A stretch of DNA of 22,082 bases from Rhodocyclaceae bacterium (GTDB taxonomy: Bacteria > Pseudomonadota > Gammaproteobacteria > Burkholderiales > Rhodocyclaceae): the NCBI GenBank assembly GCA_020849155.1, contig JADLGU010000182.1, positions 1 to 22,082 on the forward strand, written 5' to 3'. The notes below the pieces were generated by a model. The model saw only the letters and a list, made by a program, of their open reading frames with translations, was not told the DNA's origin and ran no database searches. Below are positions 1 to 6,862 of this stretch, one piece after another. A program made the position numbers and the translations under genes. Each line of letters starts with the position of its first letter. The first letter of the stretch is position 1.

Positions 1-1308
1 AAGAACCGCAAGCAGTTCGAGATTCCGCAGCAAATCCGCGCCGAGTATCTGGTGCTGAGCCGCGATGCCCTGGCGGCGCAGACCGGCGTCAGCGCCGAAG
101 AGATCCGCAGCGCCTATGAGAAGAACGCCCGCAACAATGTCAGTCCGGAGGAACGCCGGGCCAGCCACATCCTGATCCAGTCGCCGGCCGATGCGCCGGA
201 GGCGGAGCAGAAGGCCGCGCGGGCGAAAAGCCAGGCCCTCTTGCAGCAGCTGCGGAAGAACCCGGCGGATTTTGCCCGGTTGGCCAAGGAGCAATCGCAG
301 GATCCGGGTTCGGCGCCCAAGGGCGGCGATCTCGGTTATTTTCCGCGCGGGGCGATGGTCAAGCCCTTCGAGGACGCGGTGTTCTCTCTCAAGGAAAACC
401 AGATCAGCGAGATCGTCCGCAGCGAGTTCGGCTTCCATATCATCCGGCTGACCGGGGTCAAGCCTGAAAAAGTGCGCAGCTTCGAGGAGGCGCGCGAGTC
501 GATTGCCGCGGAACTGAAGCAGCAGGCGGCCGGACGCAGTTTCGCCGAGGCCGCCGAGACCTTTTCCAACATGGTCTATGAACAGGCGGACAGCTTGAAG
601 CCTGCCGCCGAGAAGTTCAAGCTGGAAATCCGCCAGAGCGGATTCTTCGACAGCAGCAACCGCAATGGCGCAGGGCCGCTTGCCGCCAACGAAAAACTCT
701 TCTCGGCGCTGTTCTCTGACGATGCGCTGAAGAACCGCCGCAACACCGATGCAGTCGAGGTGGCACCGAACACCTTGGTGGCCGCCCGCGTGATCGAGGT
801 CCGCCCGGCCGAACTGCGCGCCTACGACAGCGTCAAGGCCGAAATCGAGAAGAAGCTCGTTGCCGAAGCGGCGGCCGAACTGGCAAAGAAGGACGGCGAG
901 GCAAGGCTGGCCCGGCTGGCCAAGGGGGAGGAGACGGGACTGAAGTGGAGCCCAGTCCAGACCGTGGTGCGTCAGCCCATGCGCGGCCTGGCGCCGGAAG
1001 CCCAGCGCGCCATCTTCAAGGCGCCCGTCGACAAGCTGCCGGCCTTCACCGGACTGCAACTGCCCAATGGAGCATTTGTCCTTTATCGCATCAGCCAGGT
1101 GAAATCAGGAAAAGGCGGCGATGATCCGCGCGCCCGGGCCCAGCGGTTGATGCTCGCGCAGATGGCCGGCGGCGAGGACTTCAACGCCTACCTGGCCGCC
1201 AAGCGGGCGCTTTACGGCGTCAAGATCGATGCCGCGGCTTTGTCGAAATCCGGCGAGGAAGGCGCGGCGCCCGCTGTGCCGGCGCGGCCGAACCCTGGCA
1301 AGCTATGA
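1..1308 (+). CDS. ppiD: Peptidyl-prolyl cis-trans isomerase PpiD, C-terminal part (5' end outside window)
   Basis: The frame is open from the first base, so the gene begins upstream; the GTG at 52 is internal. About 435 residues are visible. PpiD is an inner-membrane-anchored periplasmic chaperone with a parvulin domain that helps fold secreted and outer-membrane proteins. The visible part starts in the SurA/PpiD-like chaperone region (NRKQFEIPQQ, then VSAEEIRSAYEKN). It continues into a parvulin domain at roughly residues 53-150, with the family hallmarks RRASHILIQ, GGDLGYFPRG, MVKPFEDAVFSL and SEFGFHIIRL. A long C-terminal region follows, as in PpiD but not in small parvulins. The N-terminal membrane helix expected for PpiD lies outside the window, so SurA cannot be fully excluded, but SurA usually has two parvulin domains and only one is present here. 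The gene converges on fabI. Confidence 0.88.
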   Translation, partial: KNRKQFEIPQQIRAEYLVLSRDALAAQTGVSAEEIRSAYEKNARNNVSPEERRASHILIQSPADAPEAEQKAARAKSQALLQQLRKNPADFARLAKEQSQDPGSAPKGGDLGYFPRGAMVKPFEDAVFSLKENQISEIVRSEFGFHIIRLTGVKPEKVRSFEEARESIAAELKQQAAGRSFAEAAETFSNMVYEQADSLKPAAEKFKLEIRQSGFFDSSNRNGAGPLAANEKLFSALFSDDALKNRRNTDAVEVAPNTLVAARVIEVRPAELRAYDSVKAEIEKKLVAEAAAELAKKDGEARLARLAKGEETGLKWSPVQTVVRQPMRGLAPEAQRAIFKAPVDKLPAFTGLQLPNGAFVLYRISQVKSGKGGDDPRARAQRLMLAQMAGGEDFNAYLAAKRALYGVKIDAAALSKSGEEGAAPAVPARPNPGKL

Positions 1309-1324
1309 CCGCAGCGACTGCCTG

Positions 1325-1363
1325 AAGCAAAACGGGCTGCCGCGGCAGCCCGTTTGTTTTGCT
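1325..1363. terminator. Bidirectional rho-independent terminator between ppiD and fabI
   Basis: A perfect 10-bp stem AACGGGCTGC / GCAGCCCGTT (1331-1340 and 1345-1354, extendable by one A-T pair) encloses a CGCG loop. TGTTTTGCT follows on the plus strand. On the minus strand the stem is followed by TTTTGCTTC. The symmetry suits the convergent ppiD and fabI stop codons on either side. Confidence 0.85.
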
Positions 1364-1378
1364 GGTCTGGCCGCAGGG

Positions 1379-2179
1379 CTATTGGGGCAATGGATCCGGA
1401 TTTCCCAGGGCCGTGGTGTTGAGGCCGCCGTCCACGTACATGATCTCGCCGGTGATGCCGCTGGCCAGATCGGAGAGCATGAAGGCGGCGGCGTTGCCGA
1501 CTTCCTCGATGGTGACATTGCGTCGCAGGGGGGCGTGGTGGGCGTTGTAGGCGAGCAGCTTGCCGAAGTTGCCGATGCCGGAGGCCGCCAGGGTCTTGAT
1601 CGGGCCGGCGGAGATGGCATTGGCGCGGATGCCTTGCGGTCCGAGACAGAAGGCCAGGTAGCGGGTGCTGGCCTCCAGGCTGGCCTTGGCCAGGCCCATG
1701 GTGTTGTAGTTGGGGAGGGTGCGCTCGGCGCCAAGATAGGTCAGGCACAGCAGGGCCGGATGCCGGCCCTTCAGCAGCAGCGGCCGGGCCGCCTTGGCCA
1801 GGGCCGGAAAGCTGTAGGCGGAGACGTCGTGGGCGATGCGGAAGGCGTCCCGCGTGATGCCGTCGAGGAAATCGCCCTCGATGGCTTCGCCCGGGGCGAA
1901 GGCGATGGAGTGCACCAGGCCGTCGAGCCCGTCCCAGTGCTTGCCCAATTCGGCGAACAGCGCTTCGATCTGCGCATCCTCCGCCACGTCGCAGGGAAAC
2001 GTCAGCCGGCTGCCGAATTCCTCGGCGAATTTGACGAGGCGCTCCTTGAAGCGCTCGTTTTGATAAGTGAAGGCCAGCTGCGCGCCTTCACGGTGGCAGG
2101 CCTTGGCGATGCCGTAGGCGATCGAGCGGTTGGACAGCAGGCCGGTGATGAGGATGCGCTTTCCGTCGAGGAATCCCAT
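1379..2179 (-). CDS. fabI: Enoyl-[acyl-carrier-protein] reductase (NADH), FabI
   Basis: FabI catalyses the last, NADH-dependent reduction of each fatty-acid elongation cycle (type II synthesis, cytoplasm). The 266-residue product has the divergent short-chain dehydrogenase pattern of FabI: nucleotide-binding TGLLSNRSIAYGIA at residues 12-25, VHSIAFAPG at 89-97, and the catalytic set Tyr148, Tyr158 and Lys165 in YLGAERTLPNYNTMGLAK (Tyr-X6-Lys). SAGPIKTLAASGI and ITGEIMYVDGG near the end are also typical. Length matches the family. The start is clear because MGFLDGKRILITG is the standard N-terminus. A good promoter lies just upstream and overlaps the control region of the ABC operon. Residue 93 is Ala where E. 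coli FabI has Gly93, a triclosan-contact position. Identification is near certain. Confidence 0.97.
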   Translation of the reverse strand: MGFLDGKRILITGLLSNRSIAYGIAKACHREGAQLAFTYQNERFKERLVKFAEEFGSRLTFPCDVAEDAQIEALFAELGKHWDGLDGLVHSIAFAPGEAIEGDFLDGITRDAFRIAHDVSAYSFPALAKAARPLLLKGRHPALLCLTYLGAERTLPNYNTMGLAKASLEASTRYLAFCLGPQGIRANAISAGPIKTLAASGIGNFGKLLAYNAHHAPLRRNVTIEEVGNAAAFMLSDLASGITGEIMYVDGGLNTTALGNPDPLPQ

Positions 2180-2207
2180 CTTCGAATACCCAGAAAATGA
2201 CTGGGCA

Positions 2208-2237
2208 ATTATAGCGGAGCGACGCAGATGACGCCAA
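2208..2237 (-). promoter_or_regulatory. fabI promoter
   Basis: On the minus strand a -35 box TTGGCG (2237-2232, 4 of 6 matches) is separated by 18 bp from a perfect -10 TATAAT (2213-2208). Transcription would start near 2201, giving a leader of about 20 nt before the ATG at 2179. A CCCAG...CTGGG inverted repeat (2189-2193 and 2201-2205) lies between the -10 box and the gene. Confidence 0.7.
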
Positions 2238-2256
2238 TTGGCTCATCGGCTACACT
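2228..2256 (+). promoter_or_regulatory. Candidate promoter of the ABC importer operon
   Basis: A possible -35 ATGACG (2228-2233, 4 of 6) lies 17 bp from a -10 TACACT (2251-2256, 4 of 6). The predicted start site, near 2263, is almost at the ATG (2266), where I see no Shine-Dalgarno sequence. The perfect 10-bp palindrome GCCAATTGGC (2233-2242) sits in the spacer and overlaps the fabI -35 box. Confidence 0.4.
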
Positions 2257-2265
2257 CCGCGCACG

Positions 2266-4449
2266 ATGCGTGAATTGGCGATACATGTCCTCCTGCCGAC
2301 ACTGGCCCTGGTGCTCGGCGGCTGTGGCGAAGTGTGGAACAATCCCTATCCGGTGCAGGAAGGAGGCGGCAACATCCTCTATAGCGCCTTTACCGAGCGG
2401 CCCAAGCACCTCGACCCTGTCCAGTCCTATAGCGAGGACGAGTCCGAGTTCAATTCGCAAATCTACGAGCCGCCGCTGCAATACCATTACCTGAAACGAC
2501 CCTACGAGCTGGTTCCGATGACGGCCGAGGCCGTGCCGCGCCCGCGTTACGAGGATGCCGCCGGCAGGACGGTGGCGGCGGATTCGCGACGAGTGGCCTT
2601 CTCGGTCTACGAGATCCGCATCCGACCGGGCATTCGCTACCAGCCGCATCCCGCCTTCGCCCGCGACGAAGCCGGACGCCTGCGATATCACGACCTCAAG
2701 CGCGAGGACCTGGCGAAGATCCATTCGCTGCGGGATTTTCCCCACGCCGGTACGCGCGAGCTGGTGGCGGCCGACTACGTTTACCAGATCAAGCGCCTGG
2801 CCCACCCGCGTCTGCATTCGCCGGTGTTCGGTCTGATGAGCGAGTACCTCGTCGGGTTGAAGGCGTTCGCCGAGCGGCTCAAGGTGGAAGAGGCGAAGCT
2901 CGTTGCGGCGGGACGGAAGGGGGTCTGGCTCGACCTGACGCAGTTCCCGCTCGCTGGCGTCGAGATCATCGACACGCATTCCTACCGGATTCGCATCAAG
3001 GGCCGCTACCCGCAATTTGCCTACTGGCTGGCGATGAACTTCTTCGCACCGGTGCCGGTGGAGGTCGACCGCTTCTTTGCCCAGGCCGGCATGGCCGAGA
3101 GGAATCTGACGCTCGACTGGTACCCGGTCGGCAGCGGCCCCTACATGCTGACCGAGAACAATCCCAATGCGCGGATGGTGCTGGAGCGCAATCCAAACTA
3201 CCGCGGCGAATCATATCCGGACCGTGGCGAGGAGACGGATGCCGTCGACGGCTTGCTCTCCGATGCCGGCAAGCGCATGCCTTTCATCGACAAGGTGGTG
3301 TTCTCGCGGGAACGCGAGGGCATCCCCTACTGGAACAAGTTCCTGCAGGGCTATTACGATTTTTCCGGCATCAGTTCCGACAGCTTCGACCAGGCCGTGC
3401 GCGTCTCCGTCGAGGGCGAGGCCAGCGTCTCGCCGGAGATGACCGCGAGGGGCATCAAGCTGGAAACCTCGGTCGGCACCGCCACGCGCTATTTCGCCTT
3501 CAACTGGCTCGACCCGGTGGTCGGTGGCGGCCAGGCCGACGCGGCAGCGCGGGAGCGGGCCAGGAAGCTGCGCCAGGCCATCGCCATTGCGCTCGACTGG
3601 GAGGAGTTCATTTCCATCTTCGCCAACGGCCGCGGCATCCCGGCGCAGGGACCGATCCCGCCCGGCATTTTCGGCATCAAGCCGGGAGCGGACGGCATCA
3701 ATCGGGTTGTCTACGATTGGAAGGACGGAGTGCCGCTGCGCAAGCCTATCGAGGCGGCGAAGAAACTTCTTGCCGAGGCCGGCTATCCGGATGGACGCGA
3801 CGCGAACAGCGGCCAGCCACTGGTGCTCTACCTGGATACCACCGATCGCGGCCCGGGCGACAAGCCGCGCCTCGACTGGTACCGCAAGCAGTTCGCCAAG
3901 CTGTCGATCCAGTTGGAGATCCGCGGCACCGACTACAATCGCTTCCAGGAGAAGGTGCGCAAAGGTGCGGCGCAGATTTTCGTCTGGGGCTGGAACGCCG
4001 ACTATCCGGATCCGGAGAACTTCCTGTTCCTGTTCCACAGCGCGCAGAGCCGGGCCAAATTCCAGGGCGAGAACGCCGCCAACTACGCCAATCCCGAATA
4101 CGACCGCTTGTTCGAGCAGGTCAAGCACATGGAGAATGGCCCGCCGCGGCAGGCGCTGATCGACCGCATGATGGCCATCCTGCAAGAGGACGCGCCCTGG
4201 TCCTTCGGCTTCCATCCGAAGGACTACAGCTTGCATCACGGCTGGGTGGCCAATCTCAAGCCGAACCACATGGCCAGAAACGGCCTCAAGTACCAGCGGA
4301 TCGACGCGGCGCAGCGCGAGCGGCTGCGCGCCGAATGGAACCGACCGGTGTTGTGGCCGCTTGGCCTGCTGGCCATGGTTCTTGCCGCCAGCGCCGCGCC
4401 GGCGGTGATAGGCTGGCGGCGACGCGAACGCGCGAAGGGGCGCGCCTGA
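2266..4449 (+). CDS. ABC transporter substrate-binding lipoprotein, family 5 (peptide/nickel/opine type)
   Basis: This is the solute receptor of the importer encoded by this and the next three genes. It is predicted to be periplasmic and membrane-anchored. The 727-residue product begins with a lipoprotein signal (MRELAIHVLLPTLALVLGGC) with lipobox LGGC and lipidated Cys20. Family-5 features follow: GNILYSAFTERPKHLDPVQS, WYPVGSGPYMLTENN, KLRQAIAIALDWEEFI, AKKLLAEAGYPDG and a WGWNADYPDPENFLFLF segment. It is longer than the usual 520-620 residues. Unusually, it ends in a hydrophobic segment (about residues 696-717) followed by RRRERAK, which looks like a second, transmembrane anchor with a cytoplasmic tail. 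The stop codon overlaps the next start (TGATG). The substrate is unknown; YejA-like oligopeptide receptors are the nearest analogy I can offer. Confidence 0.88.
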   Translation: MRELAIHVLLPTLALVLGGCGEVWNNPYPVQEGGGNILYSAFTERPKHLDPVQSYSEDESEFNSQIYEPPLQYHYLKRPYELVPMTAEAVPRPRYEDAAGRTVAADSRRVAFSVYEIRIRPGIRYQPHPAFARDEAGRLRYHDLKREDLAKIHSLRDFPHAGTRELVAADYVYQIKRLAHPRLHSPVFGLMSEYLVGLKAFAERLKVEEAKLVAAGRKGVWLDLTQFPLAGVEIIDTHSYRIRIKGRYPQFAYWLAMNFFAPVPVEVDRFFAQAGMAERNLTLDWYPVGSGPYMLTENNPNARMVLERNPNYRGESYPDRGEETDAVDGLLSDAGKRMPFIDKVVFSREREGIPYWNKFLQGYYDFSGISSDSFDQAVRVSVEGEASVSPEMTARGIKLETSVGTATRYFAFNWLDPVVGGGQADAAARERARKLRQAIAIALDWEEFISIFANGRGIPAQGPIPPGIFGIKPGADGINRVVYDWKDGVPLRKPIEAAKKLLAEAGYPDGRDANSGQPLVLYLDTTDRGPGDKPRLDWYRKQFAKLSIQLEIRGTDYNRFQEKVRKGAAQIFVWGWNADYPDPENFLFLFHSAQSRAKFQGENAANYANPEYDRLFEQVKHMENGPPRQALIDRMMAILQEDAPWSFGFHPKDYSLHHGWVANLKPNHMARNGLKYQRIDAAQRERLRAEWNRPVLWPLGLLAMVLAASAAPAVIGWRRRERAKGRA

Positions 4450-5426
4450 TGCTGGCCTACATCGTCCGCCGCCTGTTGTACGCCATTCCGATCCTGGTCG
4501 GCGTGAACCTGCTCACCTTCACCCTGTTCTTCGTCGTGAACACGCCCGACGACATGGCACGCATGCAGTTGGGCATCAAGCGCGTCACTCCGGAGGCCAT
4601 CGACAAATGGAAGGCCGAGCGCGGCTACGATAAGCCGCTCCTTTTCAATGGTGCCGCCGACGGCGGGGCGAAGCTCACCCGCACCATATTTTTCGAGAAG
4701 TCGGTCAGGCTGTTCGTTCTCGATTTCGGCCGCGCCGACGATGGCCGCGACATTGGCCACGAGATCAAGACCAGGATGGGCCCGAGCCTTGCCATCGCCG
4801 TGCCGGTATTCGTCCTCGGTCTCTTCGTCACGGTCTCCTTCGCCCTGATGCTGGCCTTCTTCCGCGCCACCTATCTCGATTTCTGGGGGGTGGTGGCCTG
4901 CGTGGCCATGATGTCGATCTCCAGCCTGTTCTACATCATCGGCGGCCAGTACCTGGTGAGCAAGGTCTGGCACCTGGTGCCGATCTCCGGCTACGCCGGT
5001 GGGCTGGATGCGGCGCGCTTCCTGCTGTTGCCGGTAATCATCAGCGTGGTGGCCGGCATCGGCAGCAGCACACGCTGGTACCGCACCATTTTCCTCGAGG
5101 AGATCGGCAAGGACTACGTGCGCACGGCACGCGCCAAGGGCCTGTCCGAGCAGGCCGTCCTGTTCCGGCATGTACTGAGGAACGCCATGATCCCCATTCT
5201 CACCGGTGTCGTGGTCGTCATCCCGCTGCTCTTCATGGGCTCGCTTCTGGTCGAGTCGTTTTTCGGCATTCCGGGCCTCGGTTCCTACACCATCGATGCC
5301 ATCAACGCCCAGGACTTCGCCGTGGTGCGTTCGATGGTCTTCATCGGCTCGGTGCTCTACATCGCTGGCCTGCTGCTGACCGACCTGTCCTACACCCTGG
5401 TCGACCCGCGCGTGAGGCTGCAATGA
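4449..5426 (+). CDS. ABC transporter permease, OppB/YejB type
   Basis: This 325-residue inner-membrane protein is one half of the channel of the family-5 importer. It begins MLAYIVRRLLYAIPILVGVN, the standard OppB-family N-terminus. Hydrophobic segments lie at about 11-31, 112-138, 145-166, 190-206, 247-268 and 294-313. The cytoplasmic ATPase-contact (EAA) loop is at about 217-250 and includes DYVRTARAKGLSEQAVLFRH. FFGIPGLGSY and LVDPRVR close the protein as expected. The start ATG at 4449 overlaps the preceding TGA by one base, and an in-frame extension upstream is merely open frame under the binding-protein gene. The insert between the first two membrane segments (residues 32-110) is polar and presumably periplasmic. 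Confidence 0.92.
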   Translation: MLAYIVRRLLYAIPILVGVNLLTFTLFFVVNTPDDMARMQLGIKRVTPEAIDKWKAERGYDKPLLFNGAADGGAKLTRTIFFEKSVRLFVLDFGRADDGRDIGHEIKTRMGPSLAIAVPVFVLGLFVTVSFALMLAFFRATYLDFWGVVACVAMMSISSLFYIIGGQYLVSKVWHLVPISGYAGGLDAARFLLLPVIISVVAGIGSSTRWYRTIFLEEIGKDYVRTARAKGLSEQAVLFRHVLRNAMIPILTGVVVVIPLLFMGSLLVESFFGIPGLGSYTIDAINAQDFAVVRSMVFIGSVLYIAGLLLTDLSYTLVDPRVRLQ

Positions 5427-6862
5427 TGCCTGTCCTGCTGTGGACCGACCTGCTCGTTTTCCTGCTGATCGCCTGCGGCATCGGCGCCGGCGCCTACGTC
5501 AGCCGACGCGAATACCTGCTGGCCTCCTGGCGGCGTGTCGGCGAGAGTCGCGCCGGCATGGCCTCGCTGACCCTGTTGCTGGCCTTCGTCGCTGTCGGCC
5601 TGCTCGACTCGCTGCACTACCGGCCGCGCCTGGAGGCGGCCAACGGTCAGCCCGCCGGCGGCTACGGCAGCGAAGTGCGCAGCGCCCTCGACGCGCTCCT
5701 GCTGCCCCTCAAGACACGTACCGAGAAGACTTATTCCGCGCCGCTGGCGACGCATCTGTATGCCAAGGAAACCGTGGAGCTGGCCGACGGCAGCCAGGCG
5801 CGGGTGTTCCCGCGCCTGAAGCATGGCGGGGCGCATCTAGAGGATGCCGAAGCGGAATGGAGCCGCGATGTAGTCTTGCGCATCCTGCGTGGCCTGGCTC
5901 TCGCCGTGCTGGCGGGACCGACTTTTGCCGCGCTGGCCGTCCTGGCGGCGGCGCGGCGCTGGGGCATGAACTGGCAGGCGGCCTGGCGCCGCATCCGGCG
6001 CGGCGAGTCACGTTTCGCCTGGGACGCCGTGCTGCTCACCCTGGCCGCGCTGTTGCTGCTGGTCGGCCCGGCCATTTCGCTTGCCGGCGGCTATCACGTC
6101 TTCGGCACCGACAAGGTCGGCCAGGATGTGCTCTACCTGACCCTGAAGAGCATCCGCACCGGGCTGGTGATCGGCACCATCACCACGCTGGCGATGCTGC
6201 CTTTTGCGGTAGCGCTGGGCATCGCCGCGGGCTACCTCGGCGGCTGGGTGGACGACCTCATCCAGTACCTCTACACGACGCTGAATTCGATCCCCGGGGT
6301 GCTGCTGATTGCCGCTTCGGTCCTGATGGTGCAGGTCCTGATCGACACCCATCCCGCCTGGTTCGCCACCGCCGCCCAGCGCGCCGATGCACGTCTGCTG
6401 GCGCTGTGCCTGATACTCGGCGTGACGAGCTGGACGGGGCTCTGCCGGCTTTTGCGCGCCGAGACGCTGAAGCTGCGCGAACTGGAATACGTGCAGGCGG
6501 CGCAGGCCTTTGGCGCCTCGGCGGCGCGCATCATGGGCCGCCATGTTCTGCCTAACGTCATGCATATCGTGCTGATCGCGGTGGTGATGGATTTTTCCGG
6601 CCTGGTGCTGGCCGAGGCTGTGCTGTCCTATATCGGCATCGGCGTCGACCCGAGCACCATCAGCTTCGGCACCATGATCAACACGGCGCGCCTGGAGCTG
6701 GCGCGCGAGCCGGTGGTATGGTGGTCGCTACTGGCCGCCTTCGTCTTCATGTTCGTGCTGGTGCTGGCCGCCAACCTGTTCTCCGACACGGTGCGCGATG
6801 CCTTCGATCCGCGCGTCGCCGGCCGTCGCAGCGCTTCCTCGGCGCAGGAGCCGGCAGCATGA
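5423..6862 (+). CDS. ABC transporter permease, OppC/YejE type with long N-terminal extension
   Basis: This is the second channel subunit, 479 residues long against roughly 280-340 for typical OppC/YejE proteins. The standard permease core occupies about 195-465: HVFGTDKVGQDVLYLTLKSI at 225-244, the EAA loop around 351-380 with EYVQAAQAFGASAARIMGRH, LAEAVLSYIGIGVDP at 397-411, and FDPR near the end. In front of it lie about 190 extra residues with three hydrophobic stretches (about 7-26, 46-62, 152-178) and a polar region at 65-148 that is probably periplasmic. The start is ATG 5423, overlapping the previous stop by 4 nt; a second ATG follows directly at 5426. The downstream gene overlaps in the same ATGA manner. 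The function as permease is secure; the role of the extension is unknown. Confidence 0.9.
   Translation: MMPVLLWTDLLVFLLIACGIGAGAYVSRREYLLASWRRVGESRAGMASLTLLLAFVAVGLLDSLHYRPRLEAANGQPAGGYGSEVRSALDALLLPLKTRTEKTYSAPLATHLYAKETVELADGSQARVFPRLKHGGAHLEDAEAEWSRDVVLRILRGLALAVLAGPTFAALAVLAAARRWGMNWQAAWRRIRRGESRFAWDAVLLTLAALLLLVGPAISLAGGYHVFGTDKVGQDVLYLTLKSIRTGLVIGTITTLAMLPFAVALGIAAGYLGGWVDDLIQYLYTTLNSIPGVLLIAASVLMVQVLIDTHPAWFATAAQRADARLLALCLILGVTSWTGLCRLLRAETLKLRELEYVQAAQAFGASAARIMGRHVLPNVMHIVLIAVVMDFSGLVLAEAVLSYIGIGVDPSTISFGTMINTARLELAREPVVWWSLLAAFVFMFVLVLAANLFSDTVRDAFDPRVAGRRSASSAQEPAA

Noticed and set aside
1229..2200. 323-codon plus-strand open frame across fabI
   Set aside because: Antisense to a certain FabI and running through the terminator; no plausible product.
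4236..5423. 395-codon open frame on the minus strand opposite the first permease gene
   Set aside because: The Asp/His/Gln-rich translation is typical of the reverse complement of a membrane protein gene; no family features.
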